64,000 nt of DNA from Smallanthus sonchifolius (GCA_023525975.1 CM042018.1:71493001-71557000); one strand, 5' to 3'; positions 1-11,761 are shown, counted from the first letter of the stretch. Notes: a model not told the origin generated them from the letters alone. Numbers and translations: made by a program.

Positions 1-1499
1 AAATCATCGCATGGTCCGTATAGATCATTCCATTGTGTGCGGGTCAAGAGGGGCACAATTTCACTCCGTTCATGTCTATCTTTTTCACATAAAAGTTGTT
101 AAAAAGTAACTATGTCCTCAGGTAGGCAGGTCAGTTAGCAACTAAGGAGTAATAAGGTAGTACAACTTAGAGTTTTTTTTTACTCGTGTTTGAACAAGAA
201 TACGTCAAACCCCGAGTAGTTTCAATGTGTTATGGTTTCCAAGTTTGGTGAACAAAGTGTATGACCATTCTTTGTGTATAATGTGCTCAATCATTTGTAG
301 CAATTGCAGGCAACTTAGTTTCGCGTATAATGTAAACACACAAGTCTCATGTATGATCTAGTGTCACGTAGCTTGTAATCAAATAGGTTTCATGTGTAGC
401 GTGAACAACTTAGCATCATGTATTTTGTAGCTCAATAAGTTTCATGTTCAATGTAGTCAATCTAGTATTTTGTACCAAGTAAACAATTGTTATGTATCAT
501 GTATATTGCAAATAAACTGGTTTCATGTGTTATGTGATCAATCTAGTAAATTTTGATTTGCAAATAAACTAGTTTCATGTATTATGTGATCATGATGTGT
601 ATCTTGTGAATGTGCATACGTAAGTTATTGAATTTTGTGTGACATATACAAACGAGTTTTGCATGTGATCAGGTGTTGCGGAGCAGCGTGTTGGTTTATG
701 TTCATGTAGGATGTGGTAGTTAGGTTCTAGCTCTTTAAATCTCGTTGAAGTTTGTAGGGATGGTTAATCGTTTACGCGAAATGGGTCGTCTCTTGAAGTG
801 GTAAGTGAAAGATAACGAGGAGATTCTGAAAACATTCAGGGAAATGTGTTTACAAATACTGATCTTTGTTTGAAAATAGAAAGTGGTAAATTGTTCTTGG
901 TTGCAGATATATAAAGTAGTGAAACCATTGAGTTACATAATTTAAATGAATAGACAGTTTATAGGAAAAACTTTTTAAATTTTCAATTATTATAAGGAGA
1001 ATATTTTTAAGAGAAATTATTGGCTAATCAAGTAGAATTTAGCCAGGTTTTAGAAATAATTACTTTAATGAGGAAAATCATACTTATTTATCAATTTGAA
1101 ATGATGCTTTTATAAAACAGGTTGTATTGAGTTTTCTCACAAGATGAAAATGTTTATAGAAAATTCATATTTCTGATACTATCTAAAAGTTTGATAAACG
1201 TTTTGTTTGAACAAAATAACGAGGTTGTTTAAATCAAATAATAGGATGATTTGTTTACGATGAAGATTGTCGGTGGTGTACTAAATCGTATTGAATGAAG
1301 AAGGTGATACTTGAGAAATTTTGATTTAAAATATGATGGGTGTGATTCACGCTCAACGGGTCAAATCAATGAATAATAATTTTAGAGTTGAAATATATAA
1401 AATTGATTAAATGCTGAAATGTTAAACATTACTCAAAACATAGGGAAATGGTTCTCAAACTGGAAATTTAAAGATAATAAATAATGGAAAATAATTTGG

Positions 1500-2096
1500 T
1501 TAACGTCTCTTGTAGCTTTCCACTAGGAGGAGAATAATTCCCAAGACGAGCACCGCTATGGTCACTCGGGTAGCCGATCTGGCTTCAGCTTTAGCTGTCT
1601 CCGTGCGATGTTCCAGTATTTCTTTTTCGAGGATGGAGATTAACTCCTTTTGGTGCCCTAATTGGTTTGCTAGGCTATCCACTCTTTGTCCTTGCAAGTC
1701 GTGCATTACCTCGTACTCCATCCTTTGCCTCTCAAACTCTGAGGTCCTTACATATTGGTGAATGTCATTGGTTGGAATTCCAATAACACTAGTGGGTGCC
1801 ATGGTATGCCTTACCCAGGGGTTAGGATGGTACGAGTCGGGTACCAGATACGGGTCTCTTGGTAGAGGTGGTAACTGATTGTGGAGATGGGGTGTCTGAT
1901 ACGGGTTCCTGGGTGCGGGTGATCCCGATGTTCGAAGTCTTGGGCCGGTGTTCCTAACCCAATCTGCCCTTACACTAAACCTTGGTCTAGCAGCTGGGGG
2001 TGTTGGTGACCGATGCACGGGTGTCCCGATGTCTTCTTCCCAATCAGACTCTTCTCCGGGACGGTATACTGGGGAGGAAGGAGAGTAGAAGTCCAT
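1500..2096 (-). CDS. Hypothetical 198-aa protein inside an LTR element
   Basis: I do not recognise this protein. The first 100 residues are rich in Pro, Arg and Ser and look disordered, starting MDFYSPSSPVYRPGEESDW. Residues about 115-170 look like a charged helix or coiled coil with many Glu, Gln and Leu. Residues about 178-192 are hydrophobic (TIAVLVLGIILLLV) and are followed by a short basic tail, SYKRR, so a C-terminal membrane anchor is likely. It lies about 750 bases downstream of the primer site on the same strand, where gag would normally start, but has none of the usual gag motifs. It is the only uninterrupted element ORF in the window that is longer than a fragment and matches no known retroelement protein. 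It could be a captured host gene piece or an element-specific protein. The reading frame is supported; expression is not. Confidence 0.5.
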   Translation of the reverse strand: MDFYSPSSPVYRPGEESDWEEDIGTPVHRSPTPPAARPRFSVRADWVRNTGPRLRTSGSPAPRNPYQTPHLHNQLPPLPRDPYLVPDSYHPNPWVRHTMAPTSVIGIPTNDIHQYVRTSEFERQRMEYEVMHDLQGQRVDSLANQLGHQKELISILEKEILEHRTETAKAEARSATRVTIAVLVLGIILLLVESYKRR

Positions 2097-2844
2097 GTCT
2101 AGTAGGAAACAATGAAAAGGTTGTAAGTGATAAAATATTGAGTGTTAAATATAGGAGTTCTCATAGGTTTAGAGTTTGACTAGTCATAACACCGAGCCTT
2201 CACAACACTATTTTAGAAATACAATTGACCTATAAGCAATGTATCCCTGAGGAGGATTCCCAGGAAAGAGGGGTGGGTCACTAGGACACACTTAAGTACC
2301 CTATCTTTCCTTAGCCAGAATCCCTCATGGGCCTACACACTCTTCTAGCCATCATGTATTAATAACACTATTGTTGGGCTCATGGTCATGATGAGAATTG
2401 TTGTAGACTGGGCTTTGAGGCCCGAAAGTGAGGCTTATATATTGTAGTAGGCTCCTTCTTCTTGGAGGGTAAGTGGGCTTCTAGTTTATTATTAATGGGC
2501 TTTAGGCCCAATAGTTTAGATTTAGATCATAAGAGGTGGTGACATTATATATGTGAGTTTAAGGGTGCATGAAGAACTAAGTGTGTATGAGTGTGTGTGG
2601 AAAACTTAGGATAACACTTTAAATAAATCAAATAGGTAGCAATGAATAGGAGACAAAAGTTGGCAGGTAATGTGACACATAGACTATTAAGTATTGTATC
2701 ATATGATGTAATTATATATTATAACATGTAGAAATATTCACATAAGAAATAATCACGTAGCATGTAGTAGCATGGCATTGTATGGGTGTCCTAAGGTTAT
2801 AGTCTAGGTCAAGAGTGTCTAATAACCTAATTCCCTAAAACCAA

Positions 2845-2857
2845 GGCTCTGATACCA
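2845..2857 (-). other. Primer binding site of the left-hand LTR element
   Basis: On the minus strand the sequence TGGTATCAGAGCC matches the plant initiator-Met tRNA primer site. It lies three bases inside the LTR end at 2861 and fixes the orientation of the element. Confidence 0.85.
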
Positions 2858-4387
2858 ATCTGTCACACCCCAACCGACGGCGGAATACATCGGGGCGGAT
2901 ATGTAGACTATTCAAAAGCTCAAGGTTTGCTAAAGTTTAAATATTTAAATAGACAACTTCATATCATAAATAATCATGAATTCAACAATACAAGGAAAAT
3001 AGAAATACATAAATAGTTTCATTAATTTAGATTCTAGGTCCTCGATCCTAAGTGAAGCAGCTTGTACTTATTCTCAAGCATTAGTACTTGAAACATGATG
3101 AAAACAAGTTCAACTAAAAAGTTGGTGAGCATACATACGTTTTAACACACAACCAATCTTAAAGTGTTTTATACAATTCATACGATATACGTGTATAAGG
3201 AAATTATGGAGAATCTATAGTTAAACTAAGTGTGTACAATCAAACCTTGTGACTGAGGCATAACACGCAGGTTACCCTAATATAAAGTCGGTAACAAACA
3301 CCCTAACCGGGTGGGTTTGTCAGACACAATAGATCTATCAATGTTAACCGTTGGCTTGTACGGAGTTAATGATTGTACTAATGTCATGTATATGTAGTCT
3401 TAACTCATAGCATTCAAGCATAAAGCGCATAACATATAACATCATATTATTGAATTGTATTTAAGCCTATGCAAAAAGGTTTCAAAAAGGTAAATCATGT
3501 TTCACCCCAAAAGTACAAAATGAAAAAGGGGGCTATGTAAACTCACATGTAGTAACGGTGTAGAATGCACGAACAAAAGGTAGTAAAAGTGATCCTTTTG
3601 CAAATCACAGGTTTAACCTAGAGTGTAATGTATATGAATATGAATTAATAACATGCACAAATGTCTAAGGCAAAGTCTAGGGTTTAGGTGTGGTTGAGTG
3701 TAGAGATTTGTACAAAGTGTTTATGTTAACTTAAGAAATGAACGTTTGATTTGGTATTTGCTTGATTAAAGTTTGATATAAATGCAAATTTAAAGTATAT
3801 ATGAATTTGATAAAAATACCCATTAACTTAGGGTTAAATTTATTATAGATAAATTGTAAATAAAATTCTTTTTTATTTATTTAAAAATAATAAGTTTTGT
3901 TAAACGTAATGTGATTTTGTATGTTTAGAATAAATAAATCTATTTATTTATTTATTTACGACAATGTGTCAAAATATATTAATACAATTTAAAGAAAAAC
4001 TCTAAGTGTATAACGTAGTAAATTTATTCATTTATTTATTGTTAAAGTAGTAATAAAAATGTAGTTTAAATATATATATATATATATTAATTAGAAAAAG
4101 GTTTTTATTTATAAACTCCAATAAGTATATATAGGAAAAATAATTGATTGGAAAATGTATAAAAATACCTTTTCAAATATTTATAGATTATGAAAATTAA
4201 TTATTTTGTTTAATTATTTAAAATTATGTTTTAAATAATTAAAGGGAAGATTTTTAATAACTAAATTTGTAAAGATAGATATTTTATGTTAAAAGTCTCA
4301 AAATTTTATTGTAATCTGGTCTATTTAAGGTATAGTTTTAAAAAAATATTTTTTATAAAAGGTTTGGGTTGTCAAATTGATTAAAAA

Positions 4388-4460
4388 AGGCGGACCACCC
4401 GGTTCGAACTCGGGTGGTCTATGTGTGAGGCAGCCGAGATACCAGTGGACCAGGGGCTAC
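4388..4460 (-). other. tRNA-like sequence 1 within LTR
   Basis: On the minus strand a box-A-like TGGTCCACTGGTATC (4438-4452) is followed about 25 bases later by a box-B-like GAGTTCGAACC within a perfect T-arm stem (ACCCG/CGGGT). The outer ends do not pair as an acceptor stem, so it is not a working tRNA gene. It may be a decayed tRNA or the head of a tRNA-derived SINE. Confidence 0.5.
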
Positions 4461-4552
4461 GTTTGATTAAAACCTAATCTGCGTTGATTATTAACTCGTA
4501 GGTGTAAAGGGCGGGGTCCTGGGATTAAGGTTCGCGCAAAAAAAAGAAACGG

Positions 4553-4625
4553 GTTTGTGGGTTTCGAACCCACGCCACTCGGCCCGATGGTGCAAGGTCT
4601 TAACCAGTCGGCCCGAGTGGTTTCG
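4553..4625 (-). other. tRNA-like sequence 2 (Ser/Leu type) within LTR
   Basis: On the minus strand GGCCGACTGGTTAAGACC resembles the D-arm of Leu or Ser tRNAs, and GTGGGTTTCGAACCCAC (plus 4557-4573) forms a perfect T-arm hairpin. A GC-rich segment between them could be a long variable arm. The acceptor stem is not convincing, so this is called tRNA-like, not a tRNA gene. Confidence 0.5.
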
Positions 4626-5672
4626 CTGGTTACTTAGGGATGTTAATTAAATAAATTTTTTTATTACTTTGATTCGAAAATTCCCGTATGAACTGTCCTT
4701 GATTTCAAGTTGCAATTGAGTTTGATGCCCTCTGTCATATGAAATTGACAGAGGGCTTTCGATCCTTGGGTGAAAACGAAACAGATGTCATAAACCATAC
4801 CTGAAATGGTTGAGTATAAGGGGCCGACGACTAGAGAAACTAGATATGGTGTTCTTGATACTCGATCGATAGCCAAATGTGTAAGCTTTTATGAATCTGT
4901 GTGAAGGTGTGGGAATGAGTAGGAGGTTTAATTTCGTTTTAAAGACCTAATTCAATTCGAGTTTGCGAACGATGGGGACAGCTGTGATTACGCGTAAATT
5001 GGTTTAATTAGAGGTGGATTGGGTCATAAAATGGGGTTAGATGACAAGGAATGATTTCCGGTTAATAATTGCATTTAATTCTATGATTTAGAAGGGATTT
5101 GAACGCGGTTGGACTTTAAGAGGTCAAACCTATTCGAATTTGAATTCATCCGCGTAAAAGACTGAATTAGGCTGTTAAATGGGTCAGGGTATGATCGATC
5201 ATCGGTTGTTCAAGTCATGGAAAGCCCACGGGTTTGTTTTGATCGAAATTAGAAGTTGGATCTTGTGGATTTGGCCCTGTTTGACTTTTAAAGTCAAACA
5301 GGTCAATTCTTGATGAACTTGGTCAAAATTTATGATTTAGGGTTCAAGATCAAAGGTGGGGGTTCACTGCTTGTAGGTTCAAATGGTTAAGGATTTAAAA
5401 CCAAAAGTTTTAGTATATATATATTTAATATACATGCATATATATACTTATATAATTTTTTTTTGAACATGGTAATGTATGAATGCATTTTCATAGCCAC
5501 TTGTTTTTATATGCATATATATTAGAGTGAATCAATGGAGTTTTATAATAATAATGTAACAAAAGATTGTAACATCAAGAGATTGTGTTGATAATGTTTG
5601 GAACTAGAACTGGAATTTGAAATACTGTTTATTTCATTAAAATAAATACAAGGAAAAATCAAGGATGTCACA

Positions 5673-6157
5673 CACCGCACCACCTCTTTTTAATGCTCCC
5701 AGTTCGTATGTGTGTGCAAGTGTTTGTGTTTAGTGTGTGAAAAAGTGAACGGCCAAAACCATCTATTTATAGTTGCCTCCGTGGGTCCGTGATGGACCGT
5801 TACCACGAGTGACGGTCTGTCACCGTTTTCTTGGCCATTAAGCACTTCTCGACCACGTAATGGACCGTTATCTCCCATCTCGTAACAGATCATTACCTAT
5901 CGTGACGGTCTGTTATAGGGTTTACACGCGTCAGATCACCGTCATGAGTCACAAGACACGTGTCATTCCCCGGTCAAGTCCTTGGTCAATCCATAACGGA
6001 CCGTTATCCCTCGTGACGGTCTGTCACGGCTTGTAACGGACCGTTACCATCCATGATGGTCCGTTACAGCTTAAATTTCCAAATTTTCACTTTTGCCCAT
6101 GGACTTTGTGTTATTCGCCGTTCTTGTTTCTCGAGCCTTGGATTTTGGAATGTTACA
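5673..6157 (-). repeat. 3' LTR of chromovirus, truncated
   Basis: It aligns by eye with 12499-13028 of the 5' LTR, from TGTAACATTCC at the start to the CACCGCACC block at 5673. A TATA box (minus strand CTATAAATAG) is at 5763-5772, a GACACGTGTC motif at 5955-5964, and palindromes of the TAACGGACCGTTA type at 5787-6078. It is shorter than the matching part of the 5' LTR mainly because it has fewer palindrome units. The rest of the LTR should lie left of the window, beyond the inserted element. Confidence 0.8.
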
Positions 6158-6168
6158 ATCCCCCCCTA
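6158..6168 (-). other. Polypurine tract of chromovirus
   Basis: On the minus strand TAGGGGGGGAT lies directly against the 3' LTR start at 6157, the expected place for plus-strand priming. Confidence 0.75.
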
Positions 6169-6179
6169 AATTAGGTTTC

Positions 6180-6455
6180 TTCCTCGAAACCTGTTAATCT
6201 TCGAATAACTGAGGATAATTCTTCCTCATTTTCCCAGGTCATCTTTGACCTTTTTTAGTGCTTCCATTGAACCAACACTTGTTTGATAGTTTTGTGACGT
6301 AACTGCTTTTCCTTCGTATCTTGAATCCTTACAGGTTCTTCGACATAAGTTAATTTCTCATCAACCTCTATCTCTTCCAGAGGTACATGAGAAGTGTCTT
6401 CTGCTAGACACTTTTGTAGATAAGACACATGAAATGTGTTGTGTATCTTATTCAA
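6180..6455 (-). pseudogene. Chromodomain at the C-terminus of chromovirus integrase
   Basis: The segment reads HNTFHVSYLQKCL, then YVEEPVRIQDTKEKQLRHK and VQWKH, typical of the end of a chromovirus integrase and its chromodomain. After VQWKH a TAA stop at about 6256-6258 interrupts the domain; the next residues in the same frame include TWENEEEL, so the rest of the chromodomain is present but not readable. The family role is to steer integration to heterochromatin by binding modified histone H3. Confidence 0.75.
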
Positions 6456-6560
6456 TTCTCCAGATAGCTCTAGTTAATAAGCCACCTTTCCCACTCGTTT
6501 GATGACCTTGAAAGGACCAATGAATCATGGACTTAGCTTGCCACGTTTCTTAAATCGAAT

Positions 6561-7395
6561 CTAACCTTTCCAAGGGGATACTTTTAACAAAATGTAATCT
6601 CCGATTTGGAATTCTATTGGTCTACGTCGTTTATCTACATACGAATTTTGTCTATCTTGTGCAGCTTTTAAGCGAGTTTTGATTTGGTCAAGCTTTTCAG
6701 CTGTAGCCTGAACAGTTTCCTTGCTTCCCAATTTTTTCTGACCGGCCTCTCCCCCAACATACGAGAGTTCTACACCTCCTGCCATATAGCATCTCGTATG
6801 GTGGGATACCAATGCTTGAATGGTAGCTAGTATTGTATGAGAATTCTACTAACGGAATATGATTATCCCAACTTCCACCTAAATTAATTATATAAGCACG
6901 CATCGTATCTTCAATAGTTTGTATTGTCCTCTCACTTTAACCGTCAGTTTGAGGATGATATGTCGTGCTGATTAACAATCTAGTTCCCATCTCTTCATGA
7001 AACTTCTTCCAGAAACATGAAGTGAAACGAGTATCTCTATCAGAGACAATTGAAACCGGTACCCCATGCCGCGAGAAAATTTCTTTGATAAATATGTCGG
7101 TTAACTTTTCTGATGAGTACGTCTCACGTATGGGCAAGAATTGAGCACTCTTAGTTAGTCGATCTATCACTACCCATATGGTATCATAACCTCTAACTGT
7201 TTTGGGCATTTTATTTATGAAGTCCATAGTGAGATGTTCCCACTTCCACTCTGGGATTTCTAGTGGTTTTAATCTCCCGTATGGATTTTGATGCTCTGCT
7301 TTAACTTGTAAACAAGTTAAGCATTTTGCGACATATTTCATAATATCAAACTTCATTCCAGGCCACCAATAGTTTTTGCGCAAATCTTGGTACAT
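6561..7395 (-). pseudogene. Chromovirus integrase core, interrupted
   Basis: From the amino side: a zinc-binding CLTC segment, WKWEHLTMDFI with the first catalytic Asp, IVSDRDTRFTS with the second Asp, and TYHPQTDG. A TAA stop follows TDG at about 6934, just before SERTIQ, which holds the catalytic Glu. The frame then runs through GGSWDNHIPLVEFSYN to about 6770, where a frameshift moves the GPY-type C-terminal part (QIGDYILLKVSPWKG) to another frame. The domain would join element DNA ends to the host chromosome but cannot be made here. Confidence 0.85.
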
Positions 7396-7533
7396 CCTTG
7401 TAGTACCTGGATGAATAGAATATCATGATTTATGGGCTTCGTCGAGTATCTTTAGTCTAAACTCGCCTGATCGTGGTATCAACATACGACCAAACCGAGT
7501 CTTAACCTTATATTTGTTTTCTTCCAGAAATTT

Positions 7534-8190
7534 CTACTGGCCAACCATTCTTTCTTTCTTAACGTTATCAGCTTTTAATGCTTCGATTTGCGTGTCTCGA
7601 AGTTGGCTCATAAAGTCAGGAGTTACTATTAACTTGTATGCTTTCACCCGGATAGGAACATGCTCTTCCTTATGGCTCAGAGCAACAGCTACTACAATAG
7701 CCTTTCCTGGGTGAAACAAAATTTTGTAGTCGTAATCTTTGACCAGTTCTAACCACCTTCGTTGTCTCATGTTTAAATCTTTCTGGTCAAAGAAATATTT
7801 TAGACTCGTGTGGTTTGTGTAAATTGTACACTTTGATCCGTATAAATAATGCCTACAGATTTTTAGGCGAATATACCGCTGCTAATTCTAGATCATGGGT
7901 TGGATAACTTATTTCGTACGTCTTTAATTTTCATGAGGCATAGGCTATCACCTTTCCTCTATGCATTAGGACACATCCTAACCCAAGCCTTGAGGCATCA
8001 GAATATACCACAAAATCTTTTACTCCTTCTGGTAATGCCAGAACTGGAGCCTGTGTCAATCTTTCTTTCAATGTTTGGAATGCCTTATTTTGTTCTGCAT
8101 TCCATTCATATTCTACCGAGTCAATTTAGTTAATGAGGTGGCTATCTTGGAGAAGTCTTAGATGAATCTCCTGTAAAAGCCAGCTAACCC
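7534..8190 (-). pseudogene. Chromovirus RNase H region, fragmented
   Basis: The best preserved part is 7534-7770, with RRWLELVKDYDYKILFHPGK followed by a segment resembling the end of RNase H, where VAVALSHKE stands in place of the usual VADALSRKE. The preceding 400 bases hold the thumb and RNase H start in several frames. RNase H removes the RNA strand during reverse transcription. Stops and frameshifts exclude activity. Confidence 0.65.
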
Positions 8191-8841
8191 TTAGAAACTT
8201 CTAACTTCTGACGGACTCTTGGGTGGAGACCATTTCATTACAGCCTCTACCTTTGCTGGGTCTACTAAGATGCCTTCCACATTTACAACGTGGCCCAGAA
8301 ACTGAACTTCTCTAAACCAAAACGCACATTTCAAAAATTTTGTATACCACTTTTCCTTTCGTAGAGTAGCCAGAACTTCACGAAGATGTTGTGCGTGTTC
8401 TCCTTCATTTTTCAAATAGATTAGAATATCATCAATGAAGACAATAACAAACCTGTCTAACATTGGCCGACATACTCTATTCATGAGGTCCATGAAAATT
8501 GCCGGAGTATTTGTCACTCCAAAAGGCATCACCACAAATTCATAATGTCCATAACGGGTTCTAAATGCCGTCTTAGGCACGTCATCTTCTCGTACCTTGA
8601 CTTGGTGATAACCGGATCTCAATTCGATCTTGGAAAACCAACTAGATCCTTGTAATTGGTCGAACATATCATCGATTATAGGTAAGGGATACATATTCTT
8701 GATAGTCATCTTGTTCAACTCATGGTAGCCTATGCACATTCTCATACTACCATCTTTCTTCTTCACGAACATAATTGGTGCACCTAAGGGGATACACTTG
8801 GATGTATAAGTCCCTTGTCTAACAACTCTTGCAGTTGTCAC
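8191..8841 (-). pseudogene. Chromovirus reverse transcriptase domain
   Basis: The 216-codon open segment covers fingers and palm. Seen motifs: LGAPIMFVKKKDGSMRMCI, YPLPIIDDMFDQLQGSSWFS, MPFGVTNTPAIFMDLMNRVC and the active-site FIDDIL. The palm motif usually written KIDLRSGYHQ reads KIELRSGYHQ, so the first catalytic Asp of the triad is replaced by Glu. The domain continues to QFLGHVV and EVRSF. Upstream, stops separate it from the protease. This is the longest surviving open segment of the element. Confidence 0.9.
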
Positions 8842-9299
8842 ATCAGTTCCTTCATCTCAGTTGATGCTAACTGGTACGAAGCTTTAGCCACCGGTTTAGC
8901 TTTAGGAATTAAATCGATTGTAAGTTCGATCTCTCTCATGTGGAGCACCTAGGATATCGTAAGGAGATACTTCTGGAAATCATTCACAACTGGAACATGA
9001 TCTAATTCCTTTCCCTTTATTTTGACATCAGCTACATAAGTTAAGAAAGCTGGGTGACCCTGCCTCACGTAGCTCTTTATCTTAGCCATCATACATAGCA
9101 TCATCTGGTTCTATCGTTCACCAACGATACTGACTTCCTTTCCCGCATGTGTCGTAAATCGCACGATCTTCTTATTGCATATAATTGTCGCAACATGTGA
9201 GGACACCCAGCCCATTCCAATGATCAAGTCGAATTCTTGCATTGCCATTGGAATTAAGTTAACAAGATATTCCTCCCCTTCGATTAGTAATTGGCAATA

Positions 9300-10660
9300 T
9301 CAGCATATTTCGGTTACTACACAGTTCTTATCACTCCCGATCTCAACCTCTAATGCCTTAGCCAACTTACTTCTATTGAAGCGTCCAGAATTTACAAATT
9401 TCAATGAAATAAACGATCTACTAGCTTCCATATCGCATAAAACACAAGCAGGTAGGGAATTCAAGAGGAAGGTACTTGATACGATGTCAGGGATCTCTTT
9501 AGCTTCCTCGGTCGTGATCTGAAAAGCCCTACTCCTTGGTTTCGGAGCTTCGATTTGTTTAATTTCATTATCTGCCACCCTTGATCCTTCTCCTATCTTC
9601 TCCATCTGAGATTGTAGCTCAGGACATTCCCTGTTGAAATGCCCGGGCTTATAACAATTATAACATAGCCTTACTAGACTCATGCATTGATGCGTTGGAT
9701 GTCCAGTCTTTCCACACTTAGCACAGTTGAGAGGCATGAACCGACACTCTCCGGTCCACAAACTTTGCAATCCCTCATATCTTTCCTCGGAGAGGGACTA
9801 TTTTCCAGGTTTCCTGAATTTGAAATTCTTAAGAGGCATAGGAGATGGAAAATTTTCTCCTTTCTTGTTGTTGTCTCTCTCTTGCTGCCTCTTGAACTCC
9901 GACTCATGTTCTCGAGCCTAATCAATCATTTCCTCCAAGTTCGCACACTTGGATGAATGAATAAACTCCCTAATTTCTATTTTTAGAACGAGACGATATC
10001 GTGTCATCCACATCTCGGGAGTTGTCAATAAAGCAGGACGGGATCTGGCTTTATCGAAGAAAATGCTAGTAATCTCGTCCACTGATTCTTTCGTCTGACG
10101 GAGTTGCAGAAATTCCTCTATAATCCTCTCTATTGCTAAGATCTCTTTAAATTCTTCCCATCCCATCTCTTTAATTTATCTCTCCTTTTCTCACGTTTTA
10201 CTATACCCCACCAATCTTCTACTCTTTCCTTTAATTGGTTGCTAGCGAATGTTACCTCATCCTCTTTCTCGTAATGGCACGTATCAAAGACCGTTTCCAT
10301 TGCGACAATCCACCTCCGGCTTTCTAAGGAATTAACAGCTCCCTTGAATTCTATCGGTTTGCACGTCATAAAGTCCTTATACGTTCATTGGGTTGATTTT
10401 GCATCAACCTTCAGATTTTCATCTTCTCTATTATGAGGTTTCTCTATTTCCTTGTGGTTCTCAAACTAGCTTTCAAGTGAACTTTGTAGATCAGCTTGCA
10501 TAATCGGAATATATACGTCGAAAGCTTTCCCTACTTCTAACGCAATCTGTCTCCGGATAGCCTTCGGGACTTGTTCCACGTCATTTTCATCGGGAGGTTG
10601 AGACGCAACTCTCCCATGGCTCCCTTCGTCACGTATTTCCACGTTGTGATGCTCAACCAT
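9300..10660 (-). pseudogene. Chromovirus gag and protease, frameshifted
   Basis: The likely start is MVEHHNVEIRDEG at 10660, about 445 bases inside the primer site. Pieces follow in different frames: an N-terminal stretch to 10466, the capsid-like RRWIVAMETVFDTCHYEKED with WWGIVKREKR (10136-10369), the capsid C-terminal part (9918-10166), and two CCHC zinc knuckles, CAKCGKTGHPTHQC and CYNCYKPGHFNREC, at about 9640-9735. The protease begins near 9500. The catalytic Asp-Ser-Gly is not intact: the motif reads CDMEASRSF, keeping Asp but losing Ser-Gly. Gag would coat the RNA; protease would cut the polyprotein. Confidence 0.8.
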
Positions 10661-11104
10661 TTTTTTTGCTGAGATACGAATTCGTTTAATTTCTCACTCG
10701 TTTATCCTAATCATAGTCTAGGGTTTTATATTACAGGCCTCATCATGCATTTCCACATATGCACATTTATGCACTTTAATCATGCATGATCACATTCTCC
10801 AGCTTACTATCTGCTGACATAAGTTATCATATGATGTTTACGATATCATGATAGTCTCATACATTAACTCTCATACTGCCCAGGTATGAGGCAATATATG
10901 TTACTCGCCATGATACTCCCAACTACCATATGGAGCTTATACCATACAAAATTCAACCCACGTATACTCACATTTTTATTTCTAGCACTTGAATTTAAAA
11001 ATACCTGCTTTCGCGGACGGCCTCGGATCGAATCCTTATTTATATCATGAGCACTTATCATTTGAGTTTAAGTATCCTTCCGATACTCAAATCCCTCAAA
11101 CCGT

Positions 11105-11117
11105 GCTCTGATACCAA
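11105..11117 (-). other. Primer binding site of chromovirus
   Basis: Minus-strand TGGTATCAGAGC, matching initiator-Met tRNA, two bases inside the 5' LTR end at 11120. Confidence 0.85.
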
Positions 11118-11398
11118 CCTGAAACACCCTACTTTCGTTTCTTTATTTTATCAGAGTTTTATAGCGGAATTTGCTCCTAGGTTTTTTTTTTCAAAACCTT
11201 GTCACTGTATTTTATTAATAGATATTGTTTTACATACAATATTCTATTATACATGAGCTAGAAATTCTTCAACCCCGACGGGTCATGTCCTCAGGAAGCT
11301 TCATTCTACATGTTTTTTTCCTGCAGTGTTTAGAAAATATTTTTACATTAGCTTACGCTAAGTAAGTAAACTGTGTTTCTTATTTTATTATTCATTTC

Positions 11399-11625
11399 AG
11401 GCCCTTCCGTCTCATAGGCTCAGCACCTTAACTAGGCCATTCCGCCTATAGACTCGACACCTTTTTTATTTTCATTCACAAGGCCATTCCGCCCCGTGGA
11501 CTTGACACCTTTTTAATTTCATTCATAGAGCCCTTCCGTCCCGTAGACTCGACAACCTTTTTTCCCATTCACCCCGTGTGTTATTCATTTACAAGGCCCT
11601 TCCGCCCCGTAGGCTCGACACCTTA
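11399..11625. repeat. Degenerate minisatellite in chromovirus LTR
   Basis: About five copies of a unit of roughly 45-60 bases with the core GGCCCTTCCGCCCCGTAGGC followed by TCGACACCTT and a TTTATTTCATTCA spacer. It lies downstream of the TATA box, so it would be in the transcribed part of the LTR. Confidence 0.75.
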
Positions 11626-11761
11626 TTTTCCAATGGGACATTGAGTGTCATTGACTCACAGCCTCTCAATTTATCAAGCATTTATTCATCTCATGCATGT
11701 TTATTTTATCATGCATGTTTATACTTGATTTAATCCCAACCAGACCTCACCCTAAAAGATT

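Larger units (their letters stand above)
1..5672 (-). mobile_element. Partial LTR retroelement (large LTR, probably non-autonomous)
   Basis: Read on the minus strand, the element starts with a 2.8 kb LTR (5672 down to 2861), then a tRNA-iMet-type primer site, then an internal region that leaves the window at base 1. The only sizeable ORF in the visible 2.8 kb of interior is a 198-codon reading frame; no gag zinc knuckle, protease, reverse transcriptase or integrase is seen. This suggests a large non-autonomous derivative, but the unseen part could hold more. It sits inside the 3' LTR of the neighbouring chromovirus. The stretches 1-1499 and 2097-2844 are AT-rich and noncoding; 300-600 has loose repeats of a phrase like CTAGTTTCATGTATTATGTG. 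Confidence 0.7.
2861..5672 (-). repeat. 5' LTR (2.8 kb) of the left-hand element
   Basis: On the minus strand it begins TGTGACATCC at 5672 and ends GGTGTGACA at 2861, with the usual TG...CA termini, and is followed by the primer site. The middle part (3780-4380) is very AT-rich with TTTATTTATT runs. Two tRNA-like stretches are embedded at 4388-4460 and 4553-4625. Near 5413-5460 there is a short TA-rich tract. No protein signal is seen. The second LTR lies outside the window, so age cannot be judged. Confidence 0.75.

Noticed and set aside
4388..4625. Functional tRNA genes
   Set aside because: Box A and box B look good but acceptor stems do not pair in either.
5690..5893. Short minus-strand ORF in the LTR, with a relative at 12538-12726
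   Set aside because: Lies in the LTR leader after the TATA box and is not conserved in frame between the two LTRs.
9687..9956. Plus-strand ORFs opposite the chromovirus zinc knuckles
   Set aside because: Antisense shadows of gag.
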